Shown here: piece by piece, positions 54,492 through 63,567 of the stretch
How positions within the stretch are numbered: the stretch's first letter is position 1
Layout of the letters: each line of letters opens with the position of its first letter
Source: Arenibacter sp. F20364
GTDB taxonomy: Bacteria; Bacteroidota; Bacteroidia; Flavobacteriales; Flavobacteriaceae
Reading direction: 5' to 3'
NCBI RefSeq assembly: GCF_023015905.1
Contig: NZ_JALKBD010000015.1
Span: 79,288 to 143,287, forward strand
DNA: 64,000 nucleotides
Program-made: the position numbers and the translations under genes
Notes under the pieces: generated by a model
Databases searched by the model: none
Seen by the model: only the letters and a program-made list of their open reading frames with translations
What the model was told of the DNA's origin: nothing

Positions 54492-55900
54492 CAGGTATTA
54501 AAACTCCAATAGACTTGAACTTATTAACCTTCATTATTGCTATTTCTTTTGTTACAAATACCTTCGGCCAGAGTCTGACCAATACTAAGATCAACGGTTA
54601 TAAGGGCATTTGGTTCCAATTAAATCAGAAGTACGAGTATGGGGACAAATACTCAGGGGCATTGGGCACCTACACCGCAAAGCATGTGCCTTTGGCCATT
54701 TACGCACCCGAAGTTGACAAAACCTACTTTGTCTATGGGGGCACTCCTTCAGAAGATCAACGTTACCTCCTTTGTATGATCGGGGAGTTTGACCATAAAA
54801 CCGAAATGGTTTCCAAACCTACGGTAGTCTATGATAAAAATGGGGTAGACGACCCCCACGACAACCCCTCCATATTAATCGATAATGCTGGGTATATTTG
54901 GGTATTTATCAGTGGAAGGGGCACTACTAGACCAGGTTTCAAATACAAAAGCAAGATACCATATTCCATAAAGGAATTTGTGCCGATTACGGAGGAGGAA
55001 ATGACCTATCCACAACCCAGGTATACCGATTTTGGCTTTTTTCATTTTTTTACAAAATATACAGGGGTGCGCCAACTCTATTTCGAGACCAGTAAGGAAG
55101 GAAGCAATTGGACTGAGGATACCTTGCTTGCCGCCATCCCGGAAAAAGAAGGGGAAAAGTCCGGTCACTATCAGGTCAGCGATATTTATAATGGTAAGCT
55201 TATGGGCACCTTCTTCAATAGGCACCCCAATGGCAATGTGGATAAAAGAACCGACCTGTATTATATTCAATCAATGAACTTTGGCTCCACTTGGACCACC
55301 GTCAGTGGTATAAATACCACAGTACCCCTATTGGATTTGGCCAGTCCAGCCAAGGTGGTAGACTACGCATCCCAAGGAAAAAATGTTTATCTAAAAGATA
55401 TGGGCTATGATGCCAAAGGCAATCCGGCATGCCTATATATAAGAAGTAACGGACACGAACCTGGTCCAAAAAGTGCCCCTTACGAATGGTGTATCACAAA
55501 ATGGAACGGGAAAGAATGGCAAACCCATGTGGTGACCACTTCTGACCATAATTATGATATGGGCAGCCTTTTTATAAGCGATGATGATTGGAAAATTGTG
55601 GGTCCCACAGAGAAAGGCCCACAGGACTGGGGCGTTGGTGGCGAATTGGCCCTCTGGCAATCCACGGACCAAGGGAAAACATGGAAAAAGACAAAAGACT
55701 TAACGGAGAACAGTACCTTAAGTCATTCCTACGTACGCAGACCCGTAAATTCCAAGCCGCCATTTTGTTTTTTCTGGGCCATTGGACATTCGCACCAACT
55801 AAGTAAGTCAGAACTGTACTTTGGAAATTTCGAGGGCGACATATGGAAAATGCCCTATAATATGACCGAAGAATATGAAATGCCAATTAAGGTCAAATGA
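54488..55900 (+). CDS. BNR_4 repeat beta-propeller protein, secreted
   Basis: 470 residues with a signal ending near TFGQ. The protein begins with GYKGIWFQLNQKYEYGDKYSG and contains repeated blades such as HDNPSILIDNAGYIWVFISGRG, WVFISGRGTTRP and WQSTDQGKTWKK (an Asp box). This is the Pfam BNR_4 type, often found with polysaccharide-degradation genes (ulvan and rhamnogalacturonan loci). It may be a lyase, hydrolase or binding protein; I cannot identify catalytic residues. It is coupled to the GNAT gene by a 4-base overlap. Confidence 0.75.
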   Translation: MTGIKTPIDLNLLTFIIAISFVTNTFGQSLTNTKINGYKGIWFQLNQKYEYGDKYSGALGTYTAKHVPLAIYAPEVDKTYFVYGGTPSEDQRYLLCMIGEFDHKTEMVSKPTVVYDKNGVDDPHDNPSILIDNAGYIWVFISGRGTTRPGFKYKSKIPYSIKEFVPITEEEMTYPQPRYTDFGFFHFFTKYTGVRQLYFETSKEGSNWTEDTLLAAIPEKEGEKSGHYQVSDIYNGKLMGTFFNRHPNGNVDKRTDLYYIQSMNFGSTWTTVSGINTTVPLLDLASPAKVVDYASQGKNVYLKDMGYDAKGNPACLYIRSNGHEPGPKSAPYEWCITKWNGKEWQTHVVTTSDHNYDMGSLFISDDDWKIVGPTEKGPQDWGVGGELALWQSTDQGKTWKKTKDLTENSTLSHSYVRRPVNSKPPFCFFWAIGHSHQLSKSELYFGNFEGDIWKMPYNMTEEYEMPIKVK

Positions 55901-55926
55901 TTAACTTAGGGCATCAATAGAACCAA

Positions 55927-56901
55927 ATGAAAGCTATAATATGTGAAGCCTATGGTCCTCCCGAAAAGGTAGTTAAGATAACCGAAAGGCCAACACCCTC
56001 ACCCAAGGACAATGAGGTCCTCATAAAGATCAACGCCACTGCCGTGAACGACTACGACTGGAGCTTGGCTTTGGGCAAGCCTTATTTGATCCGATTAATG
56101 TTTGGTCTTCTTAAGCCCAAACAAGGACTTTTGGGAATGGAATTGTCGGGCACCATTGTAGCCCTGGGTGCAAAGACCGCAAAATTTAAAATTGGGGATG
56201 CGGTTATGGGAGACACCTCGGAATATGGATTTGGTACCTTTTCTGAATATATCAGCATCAATGAAAAGGCGGTAATCCCGAAACCCCAAGCTTTAAGTTT
56301 TGAAGAAGCCGCAGCCATTCCACATGCCTCCTGTTTAGCATTACAGGCCTTAAGGGACATAGGGCAAATAAAGGAGGGTCAGAAAATTCTGATCAATGGC
56401 GGTGGCGGTGGTGTAGGGACCATCGGCCTTCAACTGGCCAAACTTTATAATTGTGAGGTTACCGGAGTGGATTCCCAAGAGAAATTGGCCATGATGACAT
56501 CGCTCGGTTATGATCATGTAATAGACTATAAAAAAGTAAATTTCACCAAAGCGGGGGAAACCTACAACCTCATCCTGGATTGTAAGACCAATAAGGCTGC
56601 CCTCTCCTACCTAAAAGCCTTAAAACCTAATGGAAAATATGTGACTATTGGCGGCAAATTGTCCGGTTTATTACAAATACTGCTGTGGGGCAAGATTATA
56701 CCACTATTCTCTTCCAAAAAATTAAAGGTACTCGCCTTAAAATCGAACTTTGGTTTGGAATATATCTGTGAACTATTGGAACAGGGAAAAATCAAATGCC
56801 AAATAGATGGTCCGTATCCTTTGGAAGATGCAGTGCGATTGATCCAATATTTTGGAGATGGAAAGCATAAGGGAAAAATAGTAATGAACATCAACCCCTA
56901 A
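55927..56901 (+). CDS. NAD(P)-dependent alcohol dehydrogenase, MDR (quinone oxidoreductase-like)
   Basis: 324 residues. The GroES-like part (NEVLIKINATAVNDYDWSLALGKP) and GMELSGTIVALGAKTAKFKIGDAV precede the Rossmann loop GGGGGVGTIGLQLAKL (about 158-173). No structural-zinc Cys cluster is visible, so it is nearer to quinone-reductase/zinc-independent members. It would oxidise or reduce small alcohols, aldehydes or enones with NAD(P)H. It starts 26 bases after the BNR_4 gene and precedes a Crp/Fnr regulator by 10 bases. Confidence 0.9.
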   Translation: MKAIICEAYGPPEKVVKITERPTPSPKDNEVLIKINATAVNDYDWSLALGKPYLIRLMFGLLKPKQGLLGMELSGTIVALGAKTAKFKIGDAVMGDTSEYGFGTFSEYISINEKAVIPKPQALSFEEAAAIPHASCLALQALRDIGQIKEGQKILINGGGGGVGTIGLQLAKLYNCEVTGVDSQEKLAMMTSLGYDHVIDYKKVNFTKAGETYNLILDCKTNKAALSYLKALKPNGKYVTIGGKLSGLLQILLWGKIIPLFSSKKLKVLALKSNFGLEYICELLEQGKIKCQIDGPYPLEDAVRLIQYFGDGKHKGKIVMNINP

Positions 56902-56911
56902 TCCACAAAAA

Positions 56912-57448
56912 ATGAATCCTATTACCGACCTCGTTGGGAGCATAGAACGTAAAGGGTTATGGACCAAACACCTGGAACTGGACAGGAACCAATTTTTAAA
57001 GATACAGGGCAGCATACACACCAACCTCTACTGGGTGGTGCAGGGAAGTTTAAGAATTTATGTGGTGGAGGAAAATGAGGAACACACCATTAGGTTCGGC
57101 TATACCCATAATTTCATAGCCGCGCTGGATTCCTTTTTGGATGAGAAACCTTCCGATCTCTATATACAGGCACTAAAAAAAACCACCGTTAAAGTCATTG
57201 ACAAGGCCACTTTTATGGAGTTTATGCAATCCTCCCCAGAAAATAGTACCACCTGGCAACTAATGCTGGAGCAATTGGTATTACAGCAGATGGAAAGGGA
57301 ACGCGATATTTTGACCATGTCTCCCTTGGAAAGGTATAAACGGGTTCTGAAACGTTCTCCCCAACTCTTTCAGGAAATACCGCACAAATACATAGCCTCC
57401 TATTTAAGAATGACCCCTGAAACGCTTTCCAGGATTAAAAAATCTTGA
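56912..57448 (+). CDS. Crp/Fnr-family transcriptional regulator
   Basis: 178 residues. The cNMP-like sensor (about 15-110) has NLYWVVQGSLRIYVVEENEEHTIRFGY, and the C-terminal region (about 130-178) with SPLERYKRVLKRSPQLFQEIPHKYIASYLRMTPETLSRIKK is the short HTH typical of Bacteroidota members. There is no Fe-S Cys set and the cAMP residues are not obvious, so the ligand is unknown. It may regulate the dehydrogenase gene directly upstream and the DinB gene downstream. Confidence 0.92.
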   Translation: MNPITDLVGSIERKGLWTKHLELDRNQFLKIQGSIHTNLYWVVQGSLRIYVVEENEEHTIRFGYTHNFIAALDSFLDEKPSDLYIQALKKTTVKVIDKATFMEFMQSSPENSTTWQLMLEQLVLQQMERERDILTMSPLERYKRVLKRSPQLFQEIPHKYIASYLRMTPETLSRIKKS

Positions 57449-57475
57449 TTTCGATCAATGTTTTAAAATAATTAA

Positions 57476-58057
57476 ATGCCAAATTTTGCCATAAAAAATA
57501 AAGTCATGCTTTCTAAGAATTTATTGCAGGATTTGTTGGAGCGTACACAGGAAATTAAACATAAGGCCGAAGGCTTCAAAACCTTGCCCTTGGAAACCTT
57601 GAACTGGAAATCCTCCCCTGATAGTTGGAGTATTTTGGAATGTTTGGAACATTTAAACCGTTATGGGGATTACTATATTCCCGAAATTGAGAAGCGGATA
57701 ACAGCATCCCAGTACAGGCCTGCGGAAATATTCAAAAGTGGCTGGTTGGGCAACTATTTTGCCAATGCTATGCTTCCCAAGGAAAAGCTGAACAAAATGA
57801 AAACCTTTACCTCCATGAATCCCAAGGGCAGCAGCCTGGACAAGGAGGTGATCACCAAATTCATTGCCCAACAACAGGACTTAATCAATGTATTGAAACT
57901 GGCTTCACGGGCTGACCTCACAAAAACCAAAACGGGCATATCAATTTCCAAATGGATCAAACTTAGGGTGGGCGATACCTTTAGGGTAGTCATCTACCAC
58001 AATCAACGCCATTTGGACCAGGCAGAACGAGTATTGATGGAGGCCGGTAGGCAGTAA
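57476..58057 (+). CDS. DinB family protein
   Basis: 193 residues; the ATG at 57506 fits the family N-terminus (MLSKNLLQDLLERTQEI) slightly better. A four-helix DinB fold is suggested by WSILECLEHLNRYGDYYIPEI (first His) and VVIYHNQRHLDQAERV (late His pair), the metal-binding pattern of the family. Members include thiol-dependent transferases and metal-binding stress proteins. It follows the Crp/Fnr gene by 27 bases. Confidence 0.86.
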   Translation: MPNFAIKNKVMLSKNLLQDLLERTQEIKHKAEGFKTLPLETLNWKSSPDSWSILECLEHLNRYGDYYIPEIEKRITASQYRPAEIFKSGWLGNYFANAMLPKEKLNKMKTFTSMNPKGSSLDKEVITKFIAQQQDLINVLKLASRADLTKTKTGISISKWIKLRVGDTFRVVIYHNQRHLDQAERVLMEAGRQ

Positions 58058-58379
58058 TAAATAGAGATTGAAGATAAAACCCTAAGCCGCTGCGCAAAGT
58101 CTCCTAACTTGGCACTACTGCGGCGGCGATGTGCCCGCCTTTGTCCAAAGACTGACGTCTTATGCCTTCCAACCTCTCCGACTTCGCATTTCGCGGAGCT
58201 ACCTCCCTTTGCAATTCGACTATGCTCAGTACAGGTCTACAGGGAGGAGCTTTTGTTAAGCACCCCATTTAACTATCAATATTCAGTATTGAACCTTGCA
58301 TATTGAACCCCAAACTTCCCCTATTTAAATATGCTTGAACTTCTTTTTTTTGTATCTTAAGCATAAATCTTTCCTTCCC
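58058..58379. repeat. Intergenic repeat cluster 2
   Basis: 322 bases with no gene. The palindromic module at 58089-58117 is a diverged copy of the one at 53583-53616, and 58155-58260 contains a hairpin-like stretch with CCTCCCT and AGGGAGG arms related to the other clusters. Confidence 0.6.
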
Positions 58380-58853
58380 ATGGCAAATTTTACGTTGGAT
58401 ATCAATAATAAAAGACATGAAGTGGAAGTGGCCAACGGCACTTCCTTGCTCTGGGTGCTTCGGGAACATTTGGGCCTTACGGGAACCAAATATAGCTGTG
58501 GCATTGCACAGTGCGGTGCTTGCACCATCCATATCGATAACAAACCCATGAAGGCCTGTATATTGCAGGTAGACGATTTTGCCGATGGACAAAAGATCAA
58601 GACGATAGAAGGTTTATCTGAAAAAGGGGATCATCCAGTACAAAGGGCTTGGATTGAAGCACAGGCGCCACAGTGTGGTTATTGCCATTCCGGACAAATA
58701 ATGCAGGCCGTTGCCCTCCTAGAGGAAAACCCTAATCCCACTAAGGAAGAAATAAAAATATATATGAACGGTATCCTATGCCGTTGCGGTACATATTTAC
58801 GAATTGTCAAGGCCATTGAATTGGCTTCTAAAAGTAACGTTTCCACAATCTGA
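58380..58853 (+). CDS. Molybdenum hydroxylase small subunit, [2Fe-2S] (isoquinoline 1-oxidoreductase alpha-like)
   Basis: 157 residues from the ATG at 58380 (the upstream TTG frame from 58335 only adds random residues). Cys40, 45, 48 and 60 bind the plant-type cluster (SCGIAQCGACTIH), and Cys99, 102, 134 and 136 (CGYCHSG, CRCG) bind the second. It passes electrons from the molybdenum subunit encoded at 58889. The layout is IorA/IorB-like rather than xanthine-dehydrogenase three-subunit. Confidence 0.92.
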   Translation: MANFTLDINNKRHEVEVANGTSLLWVLREHLGLTGTKYSCGIAQCGACTIHIDNKPMKACILQVDDFADGQKIKTIEGLSEKGDHPVQRAWIEAQAPQCGYCHSGQIMQAVALLEENPNPTKEEIKIYMNGILCRCGTYLRIVKAIELASKSNVSTI

Positions 58854-58888
58854 TCTAGATCCATTTTTTAAACAAAAAAAACCATGTG

Positions 58889-61063
58889 ATGTCTTCAGTG
58901 CCAAAAATTGTAAATAGAAGGGAATTCCTAAAAACTTCCAGCGGAGTGGCACTTTTTATTGGCGTCTCAGGAATTTTACCACAAATAATTTCATGTAAGG
59001 ATACAAAAGGAATTAAGGAACAATTACAGAAACATGATATTACGGCTTGGGTACAAATCACCGAGGACGGGGAGATAACCATTTATAATCCGGCGGCCGA
59101 AATGGGACAGGGATCTATGACTGCCCTACCTCTGATATTTGCAGAAGAGATGGACGCGGATTGGTCCATGGTAAAGGTTGAGTTCTCACCTCAGGAAGTG
59201 GCCGTATATGGTTCAGAAGGATGGGCACCGGGCAGTAAGCTCATGTTTACCGTCGGGAGCCGATCTACCAATAGTTATTATCCAGTAATGCGTAAGGCGG
59301 GGGCACAGGCCAGATACGTCTTACTGAACAGTGCTGCCAAACACTGGGAAGTACCCATTTCCGAGCTTTCTTCGAACAACAGTACTGTACTTCACGCTGC
59401 CACAAATAGAAAAATAAGCTACGGGGAATTGGTACCGGTATTGGCAATGCCCGAGATCATACCGGATTTTAGCCCGGAACAATTAAAAAACCCTAAAGAC
59501 TTCCAACTCATAGGTAATACCATTCCACGAGTCGAAATTCCCGCTAAAGTTGATGGTACGGCACAATTTGCAATAGACATTAAATTGCCCAATATGGTCT
59601 ATGGAGTTTTGGAAAGGGGAACCCTTCACGGCGCCAAACCCACCTTGACCAATGAAAAAGAAATTTTGGCCATGGACGGCATCCTAAAAATAATCCCATT
59701 CGATTATGCCATAGGATTGGTTGCAGACACCTTGGAAAAAGCCTTGGAAGCCAAAAAATTGCTAAAAATTGAATGGGGAGATGCCCAAGCCATTGGCTAC
59801 AATTCGCAAGAAATATACCCCACCTATGAGAAAATCGCCGGTCAAAGACAAACCGGAAAAGTAGTTCAAGAAATAGGGGATGTAAATGCCGCTATGCGTT
59901 CCGCGACCAAAAGCTATATGGCCGATTTTAAGAACGACTATGTTTACCATGCCCAAATGGAACCCCTAAATGCGATAGTGCAGGTCTCGGCCGATTTAAA
60001 AAGCGCCGAAGTTTGGGTGGGCAGTCAACAGGGGGTAGACCCTAAACTAGGTGTACCGGACCTTTTGGGAATTCCACATGAAAACGTAAACATTCATTTA
60101 CAATATTTGGGAGGGGGATTCGGCAGAAGGAGTATGAACGATTTTGTTATTGAAGCTACCTTGCTTGCCAAGGAGATAGCACCACTTCCTGTTAAATTGA
60201 TATGGACAAGGGAGGACGATATGGGCTATGGTACCTTTCGCCCCTTATCACTTCAAAGAATGACCGCCTCCGTGGACAAAAACGGTGATATAAGCGGTCT
60301 CTCCCATTCTGTTGTAGGGGATGGCGGAAATCTTGTTGCCAGCGGGTCCAGAAATGACCATTATAACATCCCCAACCAGTTGGTGGAATGGAGGGAAGCA
60401 TCCCATGGCGTACGTTTAAAACACTGGCGTGCCGTAGGGCACGGCCCCAATAAGTTTGCCATTGAGTGTATGTTGGACGAAGTGGCATTGGGGCAGGGAA
60501 TAGACCCCATAGAACTCAGAAGAAAATTAATGGTAAAATCGCCCAGGGCCTTGGCCACTTTGGAAAGAGCCTCCGAAATAGCAGATTGGAATACCCCATC
60601 CAAAGAAGGTAGGGCAAAAGGGGTGGCCTTTGTAGTACATGGATCGCTTGGCACTGGAATCTGCGAAATTTCTGTGGATAGAAGTACTGGAAAGATCAAG
60701 GTGCACCAATTTTGGATCGCCTTGGATGCTGGGATCGTTGTACAACCAGACAATGTCAGGGCGCAAATGGAAGGAGGCATCATTATGGGGATGAGCAGTG
60801 TGCTCAAAGAACAGATTACTATTGAAAATGGAAGGGTACAGCAATCCAATTTTCACGATTATCAATTGCTGCGGATGCAGGACATCCCTGAGCGTATTGA
60901 AACGGACTTTATAGCCTCTGCGGAAAGACCTGAAGGGGTGGGCGAAACGGCAACGCCCATGGTAGCCTGTGCCATAGCCAATGCTTTTTTACAATTAACA
61001 GGCAAACCTTTAAGGCACTTGCCCTTTACTCCAGATCGGGTACTGCAGGTGTTAAATAGCTGA
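58889..61063 (+). CDS. Molybdopterin-binding hydroxylase large subunit, exported by Tat (IorB-like)
   Basis: 724 residues from the ATG at 58889 (the GTG at 58886 is just before it). NRREFLKTSSGVALFIG is a twin-arginine signal. Molybdopterin-cytosine-dinucleotide signatures include FGRRSMNDF, GDGGNLV, and the late VGETATPMVACAIANAF near the C-terminus, with the catalytic Glu in PEGVGET. It hydroxylates an aldehyde or N-heterocycle in the periplasm. It is 35 bases after the [2Fe-2S] subunit. No cytochrome or XdhC-type maturation gene is adjacent. Confidence 0.9.
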   Translation: MSSVPKIVNRREFLKTSSGVALFIGVSGILPQIISCKDTKGIKEQLQKHDITAWVQITEDGEITIYNPAAEMGQGSMTALPLIFAEEMDADWSMVKVEFSPQEVAVYGSEGWAPGSKLMFTVGSRSTNSYYPVMRKAGAQARYVLLNSAAKHWEVPISELSSNNSTVLHAATNRKISYGELVPVLAMPEIIPDFSPEQLKNPKDFQLIGNTIPRVEIPAKVDGTAQFAIDIKLPNMVYGVLERGTLHGAKPTLTNEKEILAMDGILKIIPFDYAIGLVADTLEKALEAKKLLKIEWGDAQAIGYNSQEIYPTYEKIAGQRQTGKVVQEIGDVNAAMRSATKSYMADFKNDYVYHAQMEPLNAIVQVSADLKSAEVWVGSQQGVDPKLGVPDLLGIPHENVNIHLQYLGGGFGRRSMNDFVIEATLLAKEIAPLPVKLIWTREDDMGYGTFRPLSLQRMTASVDKNGDISGLSHSVVGDGGNLVASGSRNDHYNIPNQLVEWREASHGVRLKHWRAVGHGPNKFAIECMLDEVALGQGIDPIELRRKLMVKSPRALATLERASEIADWNTPSKEGRAKGVAFVVHGSLGTGICEISVDRSTGKIKVHQFWIALDAGIVVQPDNVRAQMEGGIIMGMSSVLKEQITIENGRVQQSNFHDYQLLRMQDIPERIETDFIASAERPEGVGETATPMVACAIANAFLQLTGKPLRHLPFTPDRVLQVLNS

Positions 61064-61181
61064 GCCAAAACCAAAAACTTTTACCAATAACCCCCTGCAC
61101 CCCACCCAGATCGTATTAAGAACATTAGCTGCTATTTCCTTGGGTACGCATGCCCAGAACCAATGATTAAAAACTACCGTC

Positions 61182-61613
61182 ATGAGAAATAAGAATAGCT
61201 ACTTAAAGATAATTTTAAAAGGTCTAGTCCTTTTTGGGCTAATAAGTTGCTCCTTCAAAAAGGAGAAAGAAATAGACCGGTATATGGAACAATTGGAAAA
61301 AGACAAGGAGCTCGTTGTGCAATTGGCGGAGCTGGAAATAGATCCCAACCAACTGGAATCGTACTTGGCACTACTGGAGGAAGAAATACGGATATCGGTT
61401 AGGAAAGAGCCTGGCGTATTGTCCTTCTATGCCATGACGGACAAAGAGCAACCCAATAGAATTACAATAATAGAAATATATGCCAGTCCAGAAGCCTATA
61501 GCACGCACATTACATCTCCCCATTTTTTAAAATATAAGAACGGCACTCTCAAAATGGTCAATTCCCTAAAACTCACTAGAACCGATCCAGTGGTATTTGC
61601 AGCGAAAAATTAG
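61182..61613 (+). CDS. Lipoprotein with antibiotic-biosynthesis-monooxygenase (ABM) domain
   Basis: 143 residues. The lipobox LISC (Cys23) makes it a lipoprotein. The ABM fold is suggested by LESYLALLEEEIRISVRKEPG followed by VLSFYAMTDKEQPNRITIIEIYASPEAYSTHITSPHF, typical of small dimeric quinol monooxygenase/YgiN-type proteins. It could handle a quinone or a product of the neighbouring molybdenum enzyme, which is speculative. Confidence 0.78.
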   Translation: MRNKNSYLKIILKGLVLFGLISCSFKKEKEIDRYMEQLEKDKELVVQLAELEIDPNQLESYLALLEEEIRISVRKEPGVLSFYAMTDKEQPNRITIIEIYASPEAYSTHITSPHFLKYKNGTLKMVNSLKLTRTDPVVFAAKN

Positions 61614-62039
61614 CCATGATTCACCTTTAACTCCCCAAATGGCTTCATTGGAATAAAAAATAATACGATAGCTTTACTCCCCTATATAAAATTGCCTTTT
61701 GCATCAGTGCACATTGCACTTCTAAGATTTCTCCTATCCCCGTCTGCCAATGGCAACCCTTTTTAAACCTTCACCTTGAACCCCTTATAATGCCAAGGAA
61801 ACAACAAAAGTGTATTAAAAGAAGGTTAATTTTTAAAAAACCATTCCATTATAAACACCTCCACCACAGTATGTTACATTTTTACGCTAAATTATTTTGA
61901 AAATAATAAAGGCTTAAGCAAACCAAATATTCACTAACTTGAAGGGTGAATTCTAAGTATAGGGCAACCAGCCTTCTTTCTTAGGATCTTAAGTACCGAT
62001 AAAACAGCACAAATAATTTTTTAACCCTAAATAATAACA
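61614..62039. other. Intergenic region, no gene seen
   Basis: 426 AT-rich bases between the ABM lipoprotein and the DJ-1/PfpI gene. I see no open frame, RNA gene or strong hairpin; it may hold the promoter of the next gene. Confidence 0.4.
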
Positions 62040-62615
62040 ATGAAAAAAGTATTGTTTTTAACTGGAGATTTCACTGAAGATTATGAAACCATGGTCCCAT
62101 TTCAAATGTTGGAAATGGTAGGATACACCGTACATACCGTTTGCCCGGACAAGAAAAAGGGGGACATCGTTAAAACGGCCATACACGACTTTGAGGGCGA
62201 CCAGACCTACACGGAAAAGCCAGGCCATAATTTTGCTTTGAATTACAGCTTTGCAGATGTAAATGTGACCGATTATGACGGATTGGTAATTGCCGGGGGA
62301 AGGGCTCCGGAATATTTGAGATTGAACAAAAAAGTGCTGGAAATTGTACAACACTTTTTCACCTCCAACAAGCCTGTTGCCGCTATCTGCCATGGTATCC
62401 AAATTTTGACAGCTGCAGGTGTTGTAAAAGGAAGAAAACTTACCGCCTACCCTGCTGTGGGGCCCGAAGTAACCTTGGCGGGAGGGGAATTTCAATCCAT
62501 TCCGGTAGACGGGGCATATGTAGATGGCAACCTGGTTACCTCCCCAGCCTGGCCTGCCCACCCAAGTTTTATAAGGGAATTTTTAAAAGTAATGGGCGCT
62601 AAGATCCAAATATAA
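62040..62615 (+). CDS. DJ-1/PfpI family protein
   Basis: 191 residues, soluble. The class I glutamine-amidotransferase-like fold is plain from [13 protein letters not shown] (Glu14-like) and the nucleophile elbow [10 protein letters not shown] with Cys118, followed by [16 protein letters not shown]. Family members are proteases, glyoxalase/deglycase or stress chaperones. It stands alone between two spacers and ends with a hairpin at 62681-62704. Confidence 0.9.
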   Translation: MKKVLFLTGDFTEDYETMVPFQMLEMVGYTVHTVCPDKKKGDIVKTAIHDFEGDQTYTEKPGHNFALNYSFADVNVTDYDGLVIAGGRAPEYLRLNKKVLEIVQHFFTSNKPVAAICHGIQILTAAGVVKGRKLTAYPAVGPEVTLAGGEFQSIPVDGAYVDGNLVTSPAWPAHPSFIREFLKVMGAKIQI

Positions 62616-62680
62616 AGAGTTTAAATATTAGTGACCTAGATCCAAAGGTTTTGGGACTTGCAAAATAGTAAATATCCAAT

Positions 62681-62704
62681 AGGCCCACTTGTTTAAGTGG
62701 GCCT
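62681..62704 (+). terminator. 10-bp hairpin after the DJ-1/PfpI gene
   Basis: AGGCCCACTT and AAGTGGGCCT pair perfectly around GTTT. The T run after the stem is short, so it may be a weak terminator. Confidence 0.55.
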
Positions 62705-62766
62705 TGCGGATTTAAGAAAACGAGCACACAATATCCTTTTCAACATATTTATTTTATTAGGAAACA

Positions 62767-63567
62767 ATGAAAAAAATAGTTCTTTTGGCTGCTGTTTTAA
62801 ACTGCAGTTTTTTCTTCGTATTTGGTCAGGAGGAGCTGTCCACACCCTTTAAAGATTGCAATATAAAAGGAAGTACAACCATTTATGATTACCAGGCCAA
62901 AAAATGGATTTCAAGTGATATTGAGGATAGCCACAAAGGAACTTTGCCCGCTTCCACCTTTAAAATCATCAACACTTTGATCGCCTTGGAGACCGCTGTG
63001 GTTAAAAATGAAAATGAAATAATAAATTGGCCGGGGGCAACGGACACCATCAAATACGGTTATCGCCCAGATATTTATCACGATATGTCCATGAAAAAGG
63101 CATTTAAAACCTCAGCGGGATGGGTATATGTAGAATTGGCAAAAAAAATAGGAAAGAAAAAATACAAGCGATATTTGGAGGCCTCCAATTATGGCAATGC
63201 CGACCTGTCCATAAGCGATGACGATTTCTGGAATTTTGGAGGTTTGGCCATTTCTCCTGCCAATCAGATAGCCATTTTAATCGGGGTGTATGAGGAAACC
63301 CTACCCTTTAAAAAGACTTCCTTTCAGGTCTTAAAAGATATGATGGTAGAAGAACACACAGCAGACTATACTTTACGCACCAAAACCGGTTGGACCAGGG
63401 AAGGAGGCAAAGATACCGGCTGGTGGGTGGGTTATTTGGAACGAGGTGATAATGTGTATTTTTTTGCTACCCGATTGATTAAAAATAGGGCAGATAAAAA
63501 TTCCGAATTTGGTGCTTGTAGAAAAGAAATCACCAAGAACATCCTTCGGCAATTGAAGATGTTGTAA
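62767..63567 (+). CDS. Class D beta-lactamase (OXA-like)
   Basis: 266 residues with signal MKKIVLLAAVLNCSFFFVFG. The active-site motifs are STFK (63-66, Ser63 nucleophile, Lys66 carboxylated in this class), SAG at 116-118 where most OXA enzymes have SxV, YGN (142-144) and KTG (206-208). W155-N and the GWWVGY block after the KTG fit. It hydrolyses beta-lactams in the periplasm and may contribute intrinsic resistance. It stands alone, so it looks chromosomal and not mobile. The Gly at the SxV site may alter activity. Confidence 0.9.
   Translation: MKKIVLLAAVLNCSFFFVFGQEELSTPFKDCNIKGSTTIYDYQAKKWISSDIEDSHKGTLPASTFKIINTLIALETAVVKNENEIINWPGATDTIKYGYRPDIYHDMSMKKAFKTSAGWVYVELAKKIGKKKYKRYLEASNYGNADLSISDDDFWNFGGLAISPANQIAILIGVYEETLPFKKTSFQVLKDMMVEEHTADYTLRTKTGWTREGGKDTGWWVGYLERGDNVYFFATRLIKNRADKNSEFGACRKEITKNILRQLKML

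Noticed and set aside
58335..58379. TTG start for the [2Fe-2S] subunit
   Set aside because: The added residues MNFFFLYLKHKSFLP have no family similarity, while ATG 58380 gives the standard N-terminus.
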